Shown here: one piece after another, positions 26,884-34,898 of the stretch
How the letters are laid out: every line of letters begins with the position of its first letter
Numbering within the stretch: position 1 is the stretch's first letter
Source: Chitinophagales bacterium
GTDB taxonomy: Bacteria; Bacteroidota; Bacteroidia; Chitinophagales; Chitinophagaceae
Reading direction: 5' to 3'
NCBI GenBank assembly: GCA_015655015.1
Contig: JAATFV010000075.1
Location: 1 to 49,035 of the forward strand
Length of the DNA: 49,035 bases
Position numbers and translations under genes: made by a program
The notes under the pieces: model-generated
The model's input: only the letters and a program-made list of their open reading frames with translations
The model's database searches: none
What the model was told of the DNA's origin: nothing

Positions 26884-28044
26884 ATGGTTCACTACGGCGA
26901 CTACTTGCAGTTAGAGAGAATACTGGACGCTCAGCACCCGGAGAGCGACAAGCTGGGAGAACCGGCGCATGATGAAATGCTGTTCATTGTCATTCACCAG
27001 GCGTATGAGCTATGGTTCAAACAGCTCTTGTTCGAGACAGGATCTGTCATCGGGATCATGGAACAGCCTGCCTTGAATGACAATTCACCGGAGCTGCAAA
27101 CCGTCGTTCACCGGCTGTCCCGCTGTTCAACGATCCTGAAAGTATTGGTCCACCAGATCGACATAATGGAGACGATGACCCCGATGGATTTCCTGGACTT
27201 CCGGAACAAGCTCCGCCCTGCTTCAGGGTTTCAGAGCTGGCAATTCAAATTGCTGGAAGCCAGGCTGGGGCTCAAATACGAACATCGTTTCGGTCAGCAG
27301 TATTACACGTCGCAGCTAAGGCAGCCGGAAATAGACCTCATAAAAGCGGCGGAAAAAGAACTTTCCCTGCTGCAGCTGGTAAACAACTGGCTGGAGCGGA
27401 TGCCGTTCTTCACGCTGACCAGCGCTGCGGCGTCTGCGTTTTCCGGGCCGGCTGATCATTCCGGAGCATCCATACCGGGCAACGCGGAGCAGGCAGAAAC
27501 CTCTTCTGAAGGAAATATATTCTGGTCGGACTATCGCCTTCGCTACCAGCAAAGTTTAGCCGATGCGGAAAAGACCAACCTGGAATTGTTCGATCGGATC
27601 TTTGGCTTCTCTCAGGCTGCGCAAGAGCTGCCATCAGCTATAGAAGGCGTTGCATCAGGCAGGCCATCAGACAGGCAGGATCCGTCACCGGCCGTGCAGC
27701 CCTCCCGCTCGCTCTCCCCGGCTGCCTGCCGTTCTGCCTTGTTCATCATGCTGTACCGGGGATATCCTGTTCTGCAGCTGCCATTCCAGGTACTCAATCA
27801 ATTGCTGGAGATCGATGAACAGCTAAGCACCTGGCGATACAGGCATATGAGCATGGTGCATCGCGTGATCGGCACCCGTATTGGTACAGGCGGCAGCACA
27901 GGAAAGGATTACCTGAGCTCGGCCCTGGACAAACATCACCTGTTCAAAGAGGTCGCCGGACTTACCAGCTTCCTGATCGAACGGAGAAGACTGCCTGCGC
28001 TGAACCCTGAAATGGAAAGACGGCTGGGTTTTGTTCACGCATAA
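26884..28044 (+). CDS. kynA: Tryptophan 2,3-dioxygenase family protein
   Basis: A 386-residue heme enzyme family that opens the indole ring of L-tryptophan to N-formylkynurenine, the first step of the kynurenine route. The distal histidine motif is VIHQAYELWFKQLLFE (H38), then MDFLDFRNKLRPASGFQSWQ, and the C-terminal half has RYRHMSMVHRVIGTRIGTGG with the proximal heme histidine, and GSTGKDYLSSALDKHHLFKE. Compared with usual bacterial enzymes there are two low-complexity insertions (about 178-205 and 240-275), probably surface loops. Downstream kynurenine genes are not in the window. Could instead be a related TDO-like protein, but the key residues are kept. Confidence 0.88.
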   Translation: MVHYGDYLQLERILDAQHPESDKLGEPAHDEMLFIVIHQAYELWFKQLLFETGSVIGIMEQPALNDNSPELQTVVHRLSRCSTILKVLVHQIDIMETMTPMDFLDFRNKLRPASGFQSWQFKLLEARLGLKYEHRFGQQYYTSQLRQPEIDLIKAAEKELSLLQLVNNWLERMPFFTLTSAAASAFSGPADHSGASIPGNAEQAETSSEGNIFWSDYRLRYQQSLADAEKTNLELFDRIFGFSQAAQELPSAIEGVASGRPSDRQDPSPAVQPSRSLSPAACRSALFIMLYRGYPVLQLPFQVLNQLLEIDEQLSTWRYRHMSMVHRVIGTRIGTGGSTGKDYLSSALDKHHLFKEVAGLTSFLIERRRLPALNPEMERRLGFVHA

Positions 28045-28078
28045 GCGGACCACAGAACTTGCTTCGCTCGGTTATGCT

Positions 28079-28135
28079 GGCTGAAAGCCCATCATTAGAC
28101 TCGAATGCCAAACGGCTCACCCGTTTCGGCATTCG
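28079..28135 (+). repeat. Structured repeat copy B
   Basis: P2 GGCT-GAA-AGCC (28079-28089), linker CATCATTAGACT, P3 CGAATGCC (28102-28109) with GGCATTCG (28128-28135) and an inner AACGG/CCGTT. P1 is not convincing. It begins 35 bases after the dioxygenase stop. Confidence 0.6.
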
Positions 28136-28394
28136 CTGTGAACCGCCGAAGTTCACCTGCATTTATTCGTATTCGGGAAGGTTGACATTTCAATAAATCT
28201 TTTCCGACACTTTAATTGCTTCCGCAAATACGAGAGCAGCCATTTTGTCGTTCTCTTAGCAGGCACTATTTTTATTAGAGAGCAGGCAGATACAAAAAAA
28301 AATTTGGCAGTTAAAGTTTTGTGGAAAATAATCCGGCAAATCAAGGGTTTCACCTTGTTAATTCAAATTATTTCCTTCAATTTTGCTGACATTA

Positions 28395-28480
28395 AGCGAA
28401 CCACTGGTTCGCTGGCCGAAAGGCCCGATATAATTGGTTTCGCGACGAGGGTTACATTCAGTCAACCCGAAGGCGCGAAA
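28395..28480 (+). repeat. Structured repeat copy C
   Basis: P1 AGCGAACCA-C-TGGTTCGCT (28395-28413), P2 GGCC-GAAA-GGCC (28414-28425), linker CGATATAATTGG, P3 outer TTTCGCG (28438-28444) with CGCGAAA (28474-28480), inner GGGTT (28449-28453) with AACCC (28464-28468). It directly abuts copy D. Confidence 0.75.
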
Positions 28481-28571
28481 CAGCGATCGGATCGCTGATC
28501 GCGGACGAAGGCCCATCATCAGAGGTACACCGGGGATGGGTTAAATTTCGGAGTAAACCATACCCGGTGTA
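28481..28571 (+). repeat. Structured repeat copy D
   Basis: P1 CAGCGAT-CGG-ATCGCTG (28481-28497), P2 degenerate GGAC-GAA-GGCC (28503-28513), linker CATCATCAGAGG, P3 TACACCGGG (28526-28534) with CCCGGTGTA (28563-28571), inner GGTT/AACC, loop AAATTTCGGAGTA. It ends 35 bases before the mreB start. Confidence 0.78.
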
Positions 28572-28606
28572 CTATTAGAACTTCAAAAATCTGACCTTTA
28601 TATAAA

Positions 28607-29632
28607 ATGGGATTATTCAATTTCCTTACACACGAAATAGCCATGGACCTGGGTACAGCCAATACCCTAATCATACATAACGATGAAATTGTGGTGAATG
28701 AACCGAGCATCGTAGCGCTCGACCGTAACAACCCGAAAACGGTGCTGGCCGTAGGCAAACGAGCCCTGATGATGCATGAAAAGACCCATGAGAGCATTCG
28801 CACGGTGCGTCCTCTCAAGGACGGCGTTATTGCGGATTTCAACGCGGCAGAGCTGATGATCCGGGAAATGATCAAGATGATCTATCCCAAGAAGCCTCTT
28901 TTCCCCCCGAGCTGGCGAATGATGATCTGTATACCTTCCAGCATCACCGAAGTGGAAAAAAGAGCTGTCCGGGACAGTGCCGAACAGGCCGGCGCCAAAG
29001 AGGTCTACCTGATCCATGAGCCCATGGCGGCTGCCCTGGGTATCGGGATCGACGTGGAAGAGCCTGTCGGTAATATGATCATAGATATCGGCGGCGGTAC
29101 GACAGGTATCACCGTCATCGCACTGGCTGGGATCGTCTGCGATCAGTCGATCCGTATCGCAGGAGATGAGTTCACCGCGGATATCATGGAGGCCCTGCGC
29201 CGTTATCATAGCTTATTGATTGGGGAAAGAACGGCCGAACAGATTAAAATACAGATTGGCGCTGCGCTGAAAGACCTGGACAATCCGCCGGATGATATCC
29301 CGGTCAATGGCCGCGACCTGGTAACAGGTATTCCCAAACAGATCATGGTAAGCTACCAGGAAATTGCAGAAGCCCTCGATAAAAGCATTTTTAAGATCGA
29401 AGAAGCTATTTTGAAAGCCCTGGAAACGACTCCGCCCGAGCTGGCAGGCGATATTTATCGCCGGGGCCTTTATCTTACCGGGGGGGGCGCGCTGCTACGC
29501 GGACTGGATAAACGGCTTAGCCAAAAGATCAAGCTGCCGGTACATATCGCCGATGACCCTTTAAAGAGTGTAGTGCGGGGAACAGGCATTGCCCTGAAGA
29601 ATTACGACAGGTATCCGTTTGTAATGAGATAA
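28607..29632 (+). CDS. mreB: Rod shape-determining protein MreB
   Basis: A 341-residue actin-like cytoskeletal protein. Phosphate 1 motif EIAMDLGTANTLI, ERALMMHEKTHESI-type connector (VGKRALMMHEKTHESIRTVR), phosphate 2 VGNMIIDIGGGTTGITVIAL, and adenosine motif YLTGGGALLRGLDKRL. It forms membrane-bound filaments that position the elongasome (MreC, MreD, PBP2, RodA), all encoded directly downstream. Length is normal. First gene of the shape cluster. Confidence 0.98.
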   Translation: MGLFNFLTHEIAMDLGTANTLIIHNDEIVVNEPSIVALDRNNPKTVLAVGKRALMMHEKTHESIRTVRPLKDGVIADFNAAELMIREMIKMIYPKKPLFPPSWRMMICIPSSITEVEKRAVRDSAEQAGAKEVYLIHEPMAAALGIGIDVEEPVGNMIIDIGGGTTGITVIALAGIVCDQSIRIAGDEFTADIMEALRRYHSLLIGERTAEQIKIQIGAALKDLDNPPDDIPVNGRDLVTGIPKQIMVSYQEIAEALDKSIFKIEEAILKALETTPPELAGDIYRRGLYLTGGGALLRGLDKRLSQKIKLPVHIADDPLKSVVRGTGIALKNYDRYPFVMR

Positions 29633-29645
29633 AATATAAAAGACC

Positions 29646-30500
29646 TTGCGTAACGTTTTTCTCTTCATCAGAAGGCACTTCAACTTCCTCTTCTTCCTGG
29701 TGTTGCAGATCATAGCCCTGTCCTTCCTGTTCCGCTACAATAAGTTCCATGAAGCCGCCTTTATGGACGTCAGCACCGAGATCACGGGTCGGATCAATCA
29801 AAAGTACAACGGGATAGAATACTACTTCCAGCTGAAAAAGACCAATGAAGCGCTGGTAAAAGAGAACCTTCGCCTTCGCCGGCAGCTGCTGGAAAACTAT
29901 GAAGCTCCCGATTCAACCAGGAGATTGATCCGGGACACGATAAAGCTCGATTCCGGCAGATCCGTGCTCAAATACAATATCATGGAGGCTAAAGTAGTGA
30001 ACAGCACTACCGCTTCCCAGACGAACTATCTCACCATTCATCGGGGATTTGCCCAACAGGTCCGGACTAATATGGGAGTGATCGGCCCCCAGGGGATCGT
30101 AGGGACTGTAGTCAACGTAAGTGAGAACTTTGCTACGGTGATGAGCGTTCTGCACCGCCAGTACAAAGCCGTGGTCAGGCTGAAGAACGGCGGAGAAAGA
30201 GGTACGATCGAATGGGATGGGTTAAGCCCTCTTTTCGTCAGCCTGAAGGATATTCCAAAAAGCGCCAAAGTAGCTAAGGGAGATACGGTGCTTACCAGCC
30301 AGATCTCCTCTAAATTCCCTGCGAATATAATGGTAGGGACGGTATTTGAGATCGTGCCGGACCCTACGAGCAATTTTTATACCCTAAAAGTCCGTCCATC
30401 CACCAATTTTTTTAACATTGAATATGTGTATGTCATTGATAATATGCAATATGATGAGCAAAAACGCATAGAAGATTCTACCCGTAAAACAGTCCAATGA
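29646..30500 (+). CDS. mreC: Rod shape-determining protein MreC (TTG start)
   Basis: A 284-residue periplasmic scaffold with one N-terminal membrane helix (FNFLFFLVLQIIALSFLF, about 12-29), a short coiled coil (about 55-80, LKKTNEALVKENLRLRRQL), and the beta-barrel pair typical of MreC (MGVIGPQGIVGTVVNVSENF, VMSVLHRQYKAVVRL, GDTVLTSQISSKFPANIMVG). The start is TTG 29646: an in-frame TAA at 29637-29639 leaves only AAG, ACC, TTG, and the next ATG is 39 codons in, past the membrane helix. Its stop overlaps the mreD ATG by 4 bases. Confidence 0.95.
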   Translation: MRNVFLFIRRHFNFLFFLVLQIIALSFLFRYNKFHEAAFMDVSTEITGRINQKYNGIEYYFQLKKTNEALVKENLRLRRQLLENYEAPDSTRRLIRDTIKLDSGRSVLKYNIMEAKVVNSTTASQTNYLTIHRGFAQQVRTNMGVIGPQGIVGTVVNVSENFATVMSVLHRQYKAVVRLKNGGERGTIEWDGLSPLFVSLKDIPKSAKVAKGDTVLTSQISSKFPANIMVGTVFEIVPDPTSNFYTLKVRPSTNFFNIEYVYVIDNMQYDEQKRIEDSTRKTVQ

Positions 30501-31030
30501 GCGAATTGCTGAAAAATACCATCCGGTTCATATTGTTTATCCTGGTACAGGTATTCATCTTATTTAAAATGCCCCCCCTGCACCGGTTTATCACCCCTTA
30601 CCTGTATTTTCTCTTCATTCTCTGGCTGCCTTTCAATTTATCAAGGGCCTCCCTGACCCTGATAGGGTTTATTTTCGGGCTAAGCCTCGACTATTTCAGT
30701 AAAACTCCCGGCTTACATGCTGCAGCCTGCACCCTGATCGCTTATGTCAGGCCTTTCGTCATCGGATTGCTGATATCCCAGGAAGGCGCCGATAAGAACT
30801 ATATATCCCCTTCTATTGTTAGTATGGGATGGGCTCCTTATGCAACCTACGTGATCGTTCTGACCCTGCTCCATCATACCTGGCTCGTATTGCTGGAATG
30901 GATGAATTTCGGCTCTTTTATGTATTTCCTGGGAAAAGTGATCGCTTCGACAGCCGTCAGCTTATTGCTCATTTTATTGACAGAGCTGTTATTTTACCGC
31001 AAACAAAAATTCAGGACGAATACGATTTGA
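30497..31030 (+). CDS. mreD: Rod shape-determining protein MreD
   Basis: A 177-residue integral membrane protein with about five helices, which couples MreC/MreB to PBP2. Little sequence signature is expected in this family. The call rests on position (ATGA overlap with mreC, followed by mrdA), size and hydrophobic profile (FILFILVQVFILFKMPPL, YFLFILWLPFNLSRASLTLI, LLILLTELLFYRKQKF). Confidence 0.9.
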   Translation: MSELLKNTIRFILFILVQVFILFKMPPLHRFITPYLYFLFILWLPFNLSRASLTLIGFIFGLSLDYFSKTPGLHAAACTLIAYVRPFVIGLLISQEGADKNYISPSIVSMGWAPYATYVIVLTLLHHTWLVLLEWMNFGSFMYFLGKVIASTAVSLLLILLTELLFYRKQKFRTNTI

Positions 31031-31132
31031 GCCGTTGCCGGGCAAATAAAATAAATCCTTGTTCGCATAGTATAATTTATTCTTTACACGTTAATTAACC
31101 GTACTTCGTAACTTGTAGGTAGTACCTTTTGT

Positions 31133-33448
31133 ATGTCTGTATTCAATCAATCCCGTAGTAATATCATCCGCCTCATTTTTGCGGGCATGTTCCTGGTCAT
31201 CGCAGCGCAGCTGTTCCACCTGCAGATCATTTCCGCGAAATATAAGAAACAGGCACAGGAGAACGCTCTTTTCCGAAAGAGCATTTACCCTACCCGCGGG
31301 ATCATCTATGACAGAAAGGGAAGGGCCATCCTCAATAATACCATCCTCTACGACCTGATGGTCACTCCTTCCCAGGTGAAAAATATCGATACTGCCTATC
31401 TCTGCCAGCTGATAGGGATCGATACCGCCGAATTCCGCAGCAGGGTCCTGGACGCAAAATATAAGAACGGTCCTTTTCGGCCCACTATTTTCGAAGATCT
31501 GCTCACCCCGGACATGTATGCCCGGCTGGAGGAGAATATCTGGAAGTTCCCCGGCTTCAACCTGCAGGAACGTCCTGTAAGGATCTATCCCTTTAATGCC
31601 GCCGCCCATATCATGGGTTATGTGGGGGAAGTGGATTCGGGGATCCTGAAAAGATCCAATAATTTCTACCAGCTGGGTGACTATGTGGGCCGGAGCGGAC
31701 TGGAACAATACTATGAAAAGGAGCTGATGGGCCAGCGGGGTATCGAATTCTGGCTAAAGGACAATAAGAACAGGCTGGTAGGGCACTACCAGGATAAGAC
31801 CCTGGACACGCCGGCCATTGCAGGAAAGAACCTGCATACCTATATGGATATTGAATTGCAGCAGCTGGCGGAGAAACTTTTGACGGGAAAGACGGGCGCC
31901 GTCGTAGCGATAGAGCCTTCTACCGGGGGGATCCTGGCTATGGCATCCGGTCCCAGCTTTGACCCTAACTCACTGACAGGTCCGGACAAGCAGGCGAACT
32001 ATGCGAAACTGGCGCTTGACGTCTCCGGTCCTCTGCTGAACAGGGCTATTAAAGGACAATATCCTGCCGGCTCCACCTACAAGCCGATCGAGGCGCTTAT
32101 CGGATTGGATGAAGGCGTCATTAATCCTGCCAGCGGAATTGGCTGTCTGGGTTATTATTATGGCTGTAACAGGCCTGTAAAATGCGATGAAAAATTTCCC
32201 GGGCATGCCGCTAACCTCCGCCTGGCGATTGCCCATTCCTGTAACTCTTTCTTTTGCAATACTTTCCGGCTGATCGTGGATAATCCCCAATACCATAATC
32301 CCCGTTTAGGCCTGATGAAGTGGAAGGAGTATGTAAATGCCTTCGGACTGGGCCATCGCATCGGCCTGGATCTTCCCAGCGAAGATGGGGGCAATATTCC
32401 GGATACGACGGCCTATGACAAAGAGTATAACCGGTCCTGGAATTCCTGCACCATGGTGACGATGGGCATCGGACAGGATAAAATGCTGGTTACCCCTCTT
32501 CAGATGGCCAACGCCATGTGTATCGTAGCGAATAAAGGATTTTTTTATACGCCTCATTTTATGCAAAGCGTAGAGGGCAGCCGGGATGAGGACACGCTGC
32601 TGCACCGTTTTCAGCAGCGGCATGATGCCGTCACACATATCTCCGAGAAGGACTATGAGACGGTGCAGAGCGGGATGCAGGATGTGACGGAGATCGGAAC
32701 AGGCCGTCCTGCCAGGATCCCGGGAATCAATATGTGCGCCAAGACGGGTACGGCTGAAAATAAGCAGGTCATCGATAACAGGGTCGTAAAATTACATAAT
32801 CACTCCATTTTCGTCTGTTTCGCCCCGCGGGAAAACCCGAAAATAGCCGTTGCCGTTATCGTTGAAAATGGCGGGTACGGAGGGGCTCAGGCTGCGCCGA
32901 TCGCCTCTCTCTTAGTGGAGAAGTACCTCAGGGATACCCTGAGGACCGAACGTATCCAGGAAGTGAACAGGATCTCCGGATTGAACCTCATGCCTAAATA
33001 CCTGGTACGTCTGCAATTTAAATATGATTCCAGCCGGGCTGCCATCTGGGCCAGGCAGAGCGGGGATAGCAGCCGGTTGCTGAAATATCAGACGCCTTCT
33101 TTCCGGGCCATGATGCAGGATACCTCTGAGAATTCCCATAGTCCGCTGTTGCAGGCTATCAGGAAGATGCAGGTGATCAGGCTTCCCTGGATGGAAAAGC
33201 CTAAAGCTGCTCCGTCCGTCGCGCCTGTTCCGGCGCAGAAGCCGGATTCGGGCAAGGCAGGAGCTCCGGCGCAGGGAGCGGGAGCGTTGCAAAAGCCGCC
33301 GGTGCAGGGACCGGGAACCGGACAAAAGCCGCCGGCCTATAGAAAAGATCCGGCCGCAGCAGATAGCCCGGGCCGCAAGTCGCCGCCGGCCCAGCCATCG
33401 GCGCCAAAGGCCGACCTTCCTCCAAAAAAAGATTCCACCCCCCAATAA
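31133..33448 (+). CDS. mrdA: Penicillin-binding protein 2 (elongasome transpeptidase) with long Pro-rich tail
   Basis: A 771-residue class B PBP that crosslinks peptidoglycan during elongation together with RodA. One N-terminal membrane helix (about 10-30), a dimerisation/pedestal domain, then the transpeptidase with all three motifs: S314-T-Y-K317 (AGSTYKP), S369-C-N371 and K537-T-G539 (CAKTGTAEN). The C-terminal about 90 residues (from about 684) are rich in Pro, Ala, Lys, Gln and Gly with repeats such as QKPP, and should be disordered in the periplasm. Typical PBP2 proteins are 600-680 residues, so the tail is an extension. rodA starts one base after the stop. Confidence 0.97.
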   Translation: MSVFNQSRSNIIRLIFAGMFLVIAAQLFHLQIISAKYKKQAQENALFRKSIYPTRGIIYDRKGRAILNNTILYDLMVTPSQVKNIDTAYLCQLIGIDTAEFRSRVLDAKYKNGPFRPTIFEDLLTPDMYARLEENIWKFPGFNLQERPVRIYPFNAAAHIMGYVGEVDSGILKRSNNFYQLGDYVGRSGLEQYYEKELMGQRGIEFWLKDNKNRLVGHYQDKTLDTPAIAGKNLHTYMDIELQQLAEKLLTGKTGAVVAIEPSTGGILAMASGPSFDPNSLTGPDKQANYAKLALDVSGPLLNRAIKGQYPAGSTYKPIEALIGLDEGVINPASGIGCLGYYYGCNRPVKCDEKFPGHAANLRLAIAHSCNSFFCNTFRLIVDNPQYHNPRLGLMKWKEYVNAFGLGHRIGLDLPSEDGGNIPDTTAYDKEYNRSWNSCTMVTMGIGQDKMLVTPLQMANAMCIVANKGFFYTPHFMQSVEGSRDEDTLLHRFQQRHDAVTHISEKDYETVQSGMQDVTEIGTGRPARIPGINMCAKTGTAENKQVIDNRVVKLHNHSIFVCFAPRENPKIAVAVIVENGGYGGAQAAPIASLLVEKYLRDTLRTERIQEVNRISGLNLMPKYLVRLQFKYDSSRAAIWARQSGDSSRLLKYQTPSFRAMMQDTSENSHSPLLQAIRKMQVIRLPWMEKPKAAPSVAPVPAQKPDSGKAGAPAQGAGALQKPPVQGPGTGQKPPAYRKDPAAADSPGRKSPPAQPSAPKADLPPKKDSTPQ

Positions 33449-33449
33449 T

Positions 33450-34796
33450 ATGAACCCAAAGAACGCTACCATATCAAAAGGTGTAGACTGGTCACTTGTG
33501 TGGATCTGGTTCACGCTCTGCGCCATCGGCGTCATGAGCATTTTTGCCGCTTCCTATCATGACGGGGACAATATCGCGCAGGGTTTTATTTCGCTGAAGA
33601 CGGATTATAGCCGTCAATTGCTGTTTTTTATCATCTCCGGCATCGTAGGCACTTTTATCCTGCTGACAGATAGTAAATTCTTTACGGCTACGGCCAACCT
33701 GGGTTATGCCTTTGGCATTTTCCTTTTATTACTGGTATTCCCTTTTCACTCCCGGGTGAAAGGAACGGAATCCATTATACGGTTTGGATCTGCTTTCCAG
33801 CTGCAGCCGGCCGATCTTTGTAAGATCTTTGTCAACCTGGCCCTGGCGAAGTACCTGTCAAGGGTGGAGACTAATTTCACCCGCCCCCGTTCCCATCTCA
33901 TTGCCGCTGTCATAGCCCTGGTGCCGGCGATGCTCAGCATCATGCAGAAAGAGACGGGCCTGTCCCTGGTGTATTTTTCCTTCTTCCTGGTGATGTTCCG
34001 GGAAGGGCTGCCTCCTTCGGTCCTGATCATCGGTTTTTCTTTTGCGGTCCTGGTGGTGGCGACCTTATTGCTGGATCCCAACACCCTGGCGATCATACTT
34101 ACGGCTGTAGCTTTACTGGCAATTTATATCCTGAGGAGACCGATCAGGCGGAGCCGGTCCATTCTTTTTCTTATCGTAGGGATCTGGTTCGTTTGTGTGG
34201 GCGTCCAGCGTTTTGTCGTGCCCTTCGCCTTCGATCATATATTTCAGCCCTACCAGGTCAAGCGTATTTATGATGCTATCGGTAAGGATTACGTTCCTAA
34301 AGACCAGGCTACGGAAGCCGCCCTGGAAAATGAAGTGAAGACCAGTAAGAAGAAAGATAATAATTATAATGTAAAACAGAGCAAGATAGCCATCGGCAGC
34401 GGCGGTCTTATCGGGAAAGGCCTGCTGAAGGGGACACAGACCCGTTATGACTTTGTGCCGGAACAAAAGACTGATTTTATTTTCTGTACGATCGGAGAAG
34501 GGTTTGGCTTTACGGGCAGCATCCTTTTTCTGGGGATCTATGTGCTGCTGCTGATGCGTATCGTAACGGTGGCCGAGCGACAGCGAAGTGTATTCAGCCG
34601 CTGTTATGCGTATGGGGTGGCCAGCGTACTTTTCTTTCATATTATCATCAACGTATGTATGACCATCGGTCTGGCTCCTGTGATCGGGATACCCCTGCCT
34701 TTTGTCAGTTATGGGGGCACCTCCCTGCTCACTTTCAGCATTATGTTATTTATTATGGTCCGCCTGGATGCGGACAGGCAGATGGTGCTGCGGTAA
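33450..34796 (+). CDS. rodA: SEDS glycosyltransferase RodA
   Basis: A 448-residue polytopic protein (about 10 helices) that polymerises lipid II in the elongasome. Visible motifs: GSAFQLQPADLCKIFVNLALA, PAMLSIMQKETGLSLVYFSFF (with the catalytic aspartate position occupied by E in QKETG, a variation to check), KIAIGSGGLIGKGLLKGTQT, FVPEQKTDFIFCTIGEGFG, and the SEDS signature PFVSYGGTSLL. A hydrophilic insertion (about 290-310) is present in the large loop. Fused head to tail with mrdA (one-base gap). Confidence 0.95.
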   Translation: MNPKNATISKGVDWSLVWIWFTLCAIGVMSIFAASYHDGDNIAQGFISLKTDYSRQLLFFIISGIVGTFILLTDSKFFTATANLGYAFGIFLLLLVFPFHSRVKGTESIIRFGSAFQLQPADLCKIFVNLALAKYLSRVETNFTRPRSHLIAAVIALVPAMLSIMQKETGLSLVYFSFFLVMFREGLPPSVLIIGFSFAVLVVATLLLDPNTLAIILTAVALLAIYILRRPIRRSRSILFLIVGIWFVCVGVQRFVVPFAFDHIFQPYQVKRIYDAIGKDYVPKDQATEAALENEVKTSKKKDNNYNVKQSKIAIGSGGLIGKGLLKGTQTRYDFVPEQKTDFIFCTIGEGFGFTGSILFLGIYVLLLMRIVTVAERQRSVFSRCYAYGVASVLFFHIIINVCMTIGLAPVIGIPLPFVSYGGTSLLTFSIMLFIMVRLDADRQMVLR

Positions 34797-34861
34797 GATC
34801 TGCCCGGCTGTGACCAGGTAATTGAATGCAGTGAGTTCCGCCCGCTTCCGGACAGGCAGAT
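34777..34861. repeat. Three competing arms after rodA
   Basis: GGCAGAT occurs at 34777-34783 (inside rodA) and 34855-34861, and its complement ATCTGCC lies between them at 34798-34804. The middle arm could pair with either flank, giving two mutually exclusive hairpins between rodA and the next gene. Confidence 0.35.
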
Positions 34862-34886
34862 AATGAGATAATGCCCTCTTAATCCG

Positions 34887-34894
34887 TAAATTTG
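34887..34894 (+). promoter_or_regulatory. -7 box four bases before the MBL-fold gene ATG
   Basis: TAAATTTG matches TAnnTTTG and is followed by CTCA and the ATG at 34899. Predicts a leaderless transcript separate from rodA. A -33 TTG is not visible. Confidence 0.5.
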
Positions 34895-34898
34895 CTCA

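Larger units (their letters stand above)
28045..28606. other. 562-base intergenic region before mreB
   Basis: Contains three structured repeat copies (28079-28135, 28395-28480, 28481-28571) plus a hairpin GTGAAC/GTTCAC (28138-28156) and CAAGG/CCTTG near 28339-28356. The AT-rich stretch 28157-28394 shows no gene and no recognised RNA. The mreB promoter should lie here, but no exact -7 box is found close to the ATG. Confidence 0.6.

Noticed and set aside
28157..28394. Possible small RNA in the AT-rich part of the pre-mreB gap
   Set aside because: Only a short CAAGG/CCTTG hairpin is visible, and there is no promoter-terminator pair to support a transcript.
25209..28571. Possible CRISPR array or integron attC sites in the repeat-rich gaps
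   Set aside because: There are no equal-length direct repeats with regular spacers, no cas genes and no integrase. The hairpins lack the RYYYAAC/GTTRRRY core sites of attC.
32912..33541. Arg/Leu-rich frame opposite the mrdA tail
   Set aside because: It is the antisense reading of the Pro/Lys-rich tail and has no independent support.
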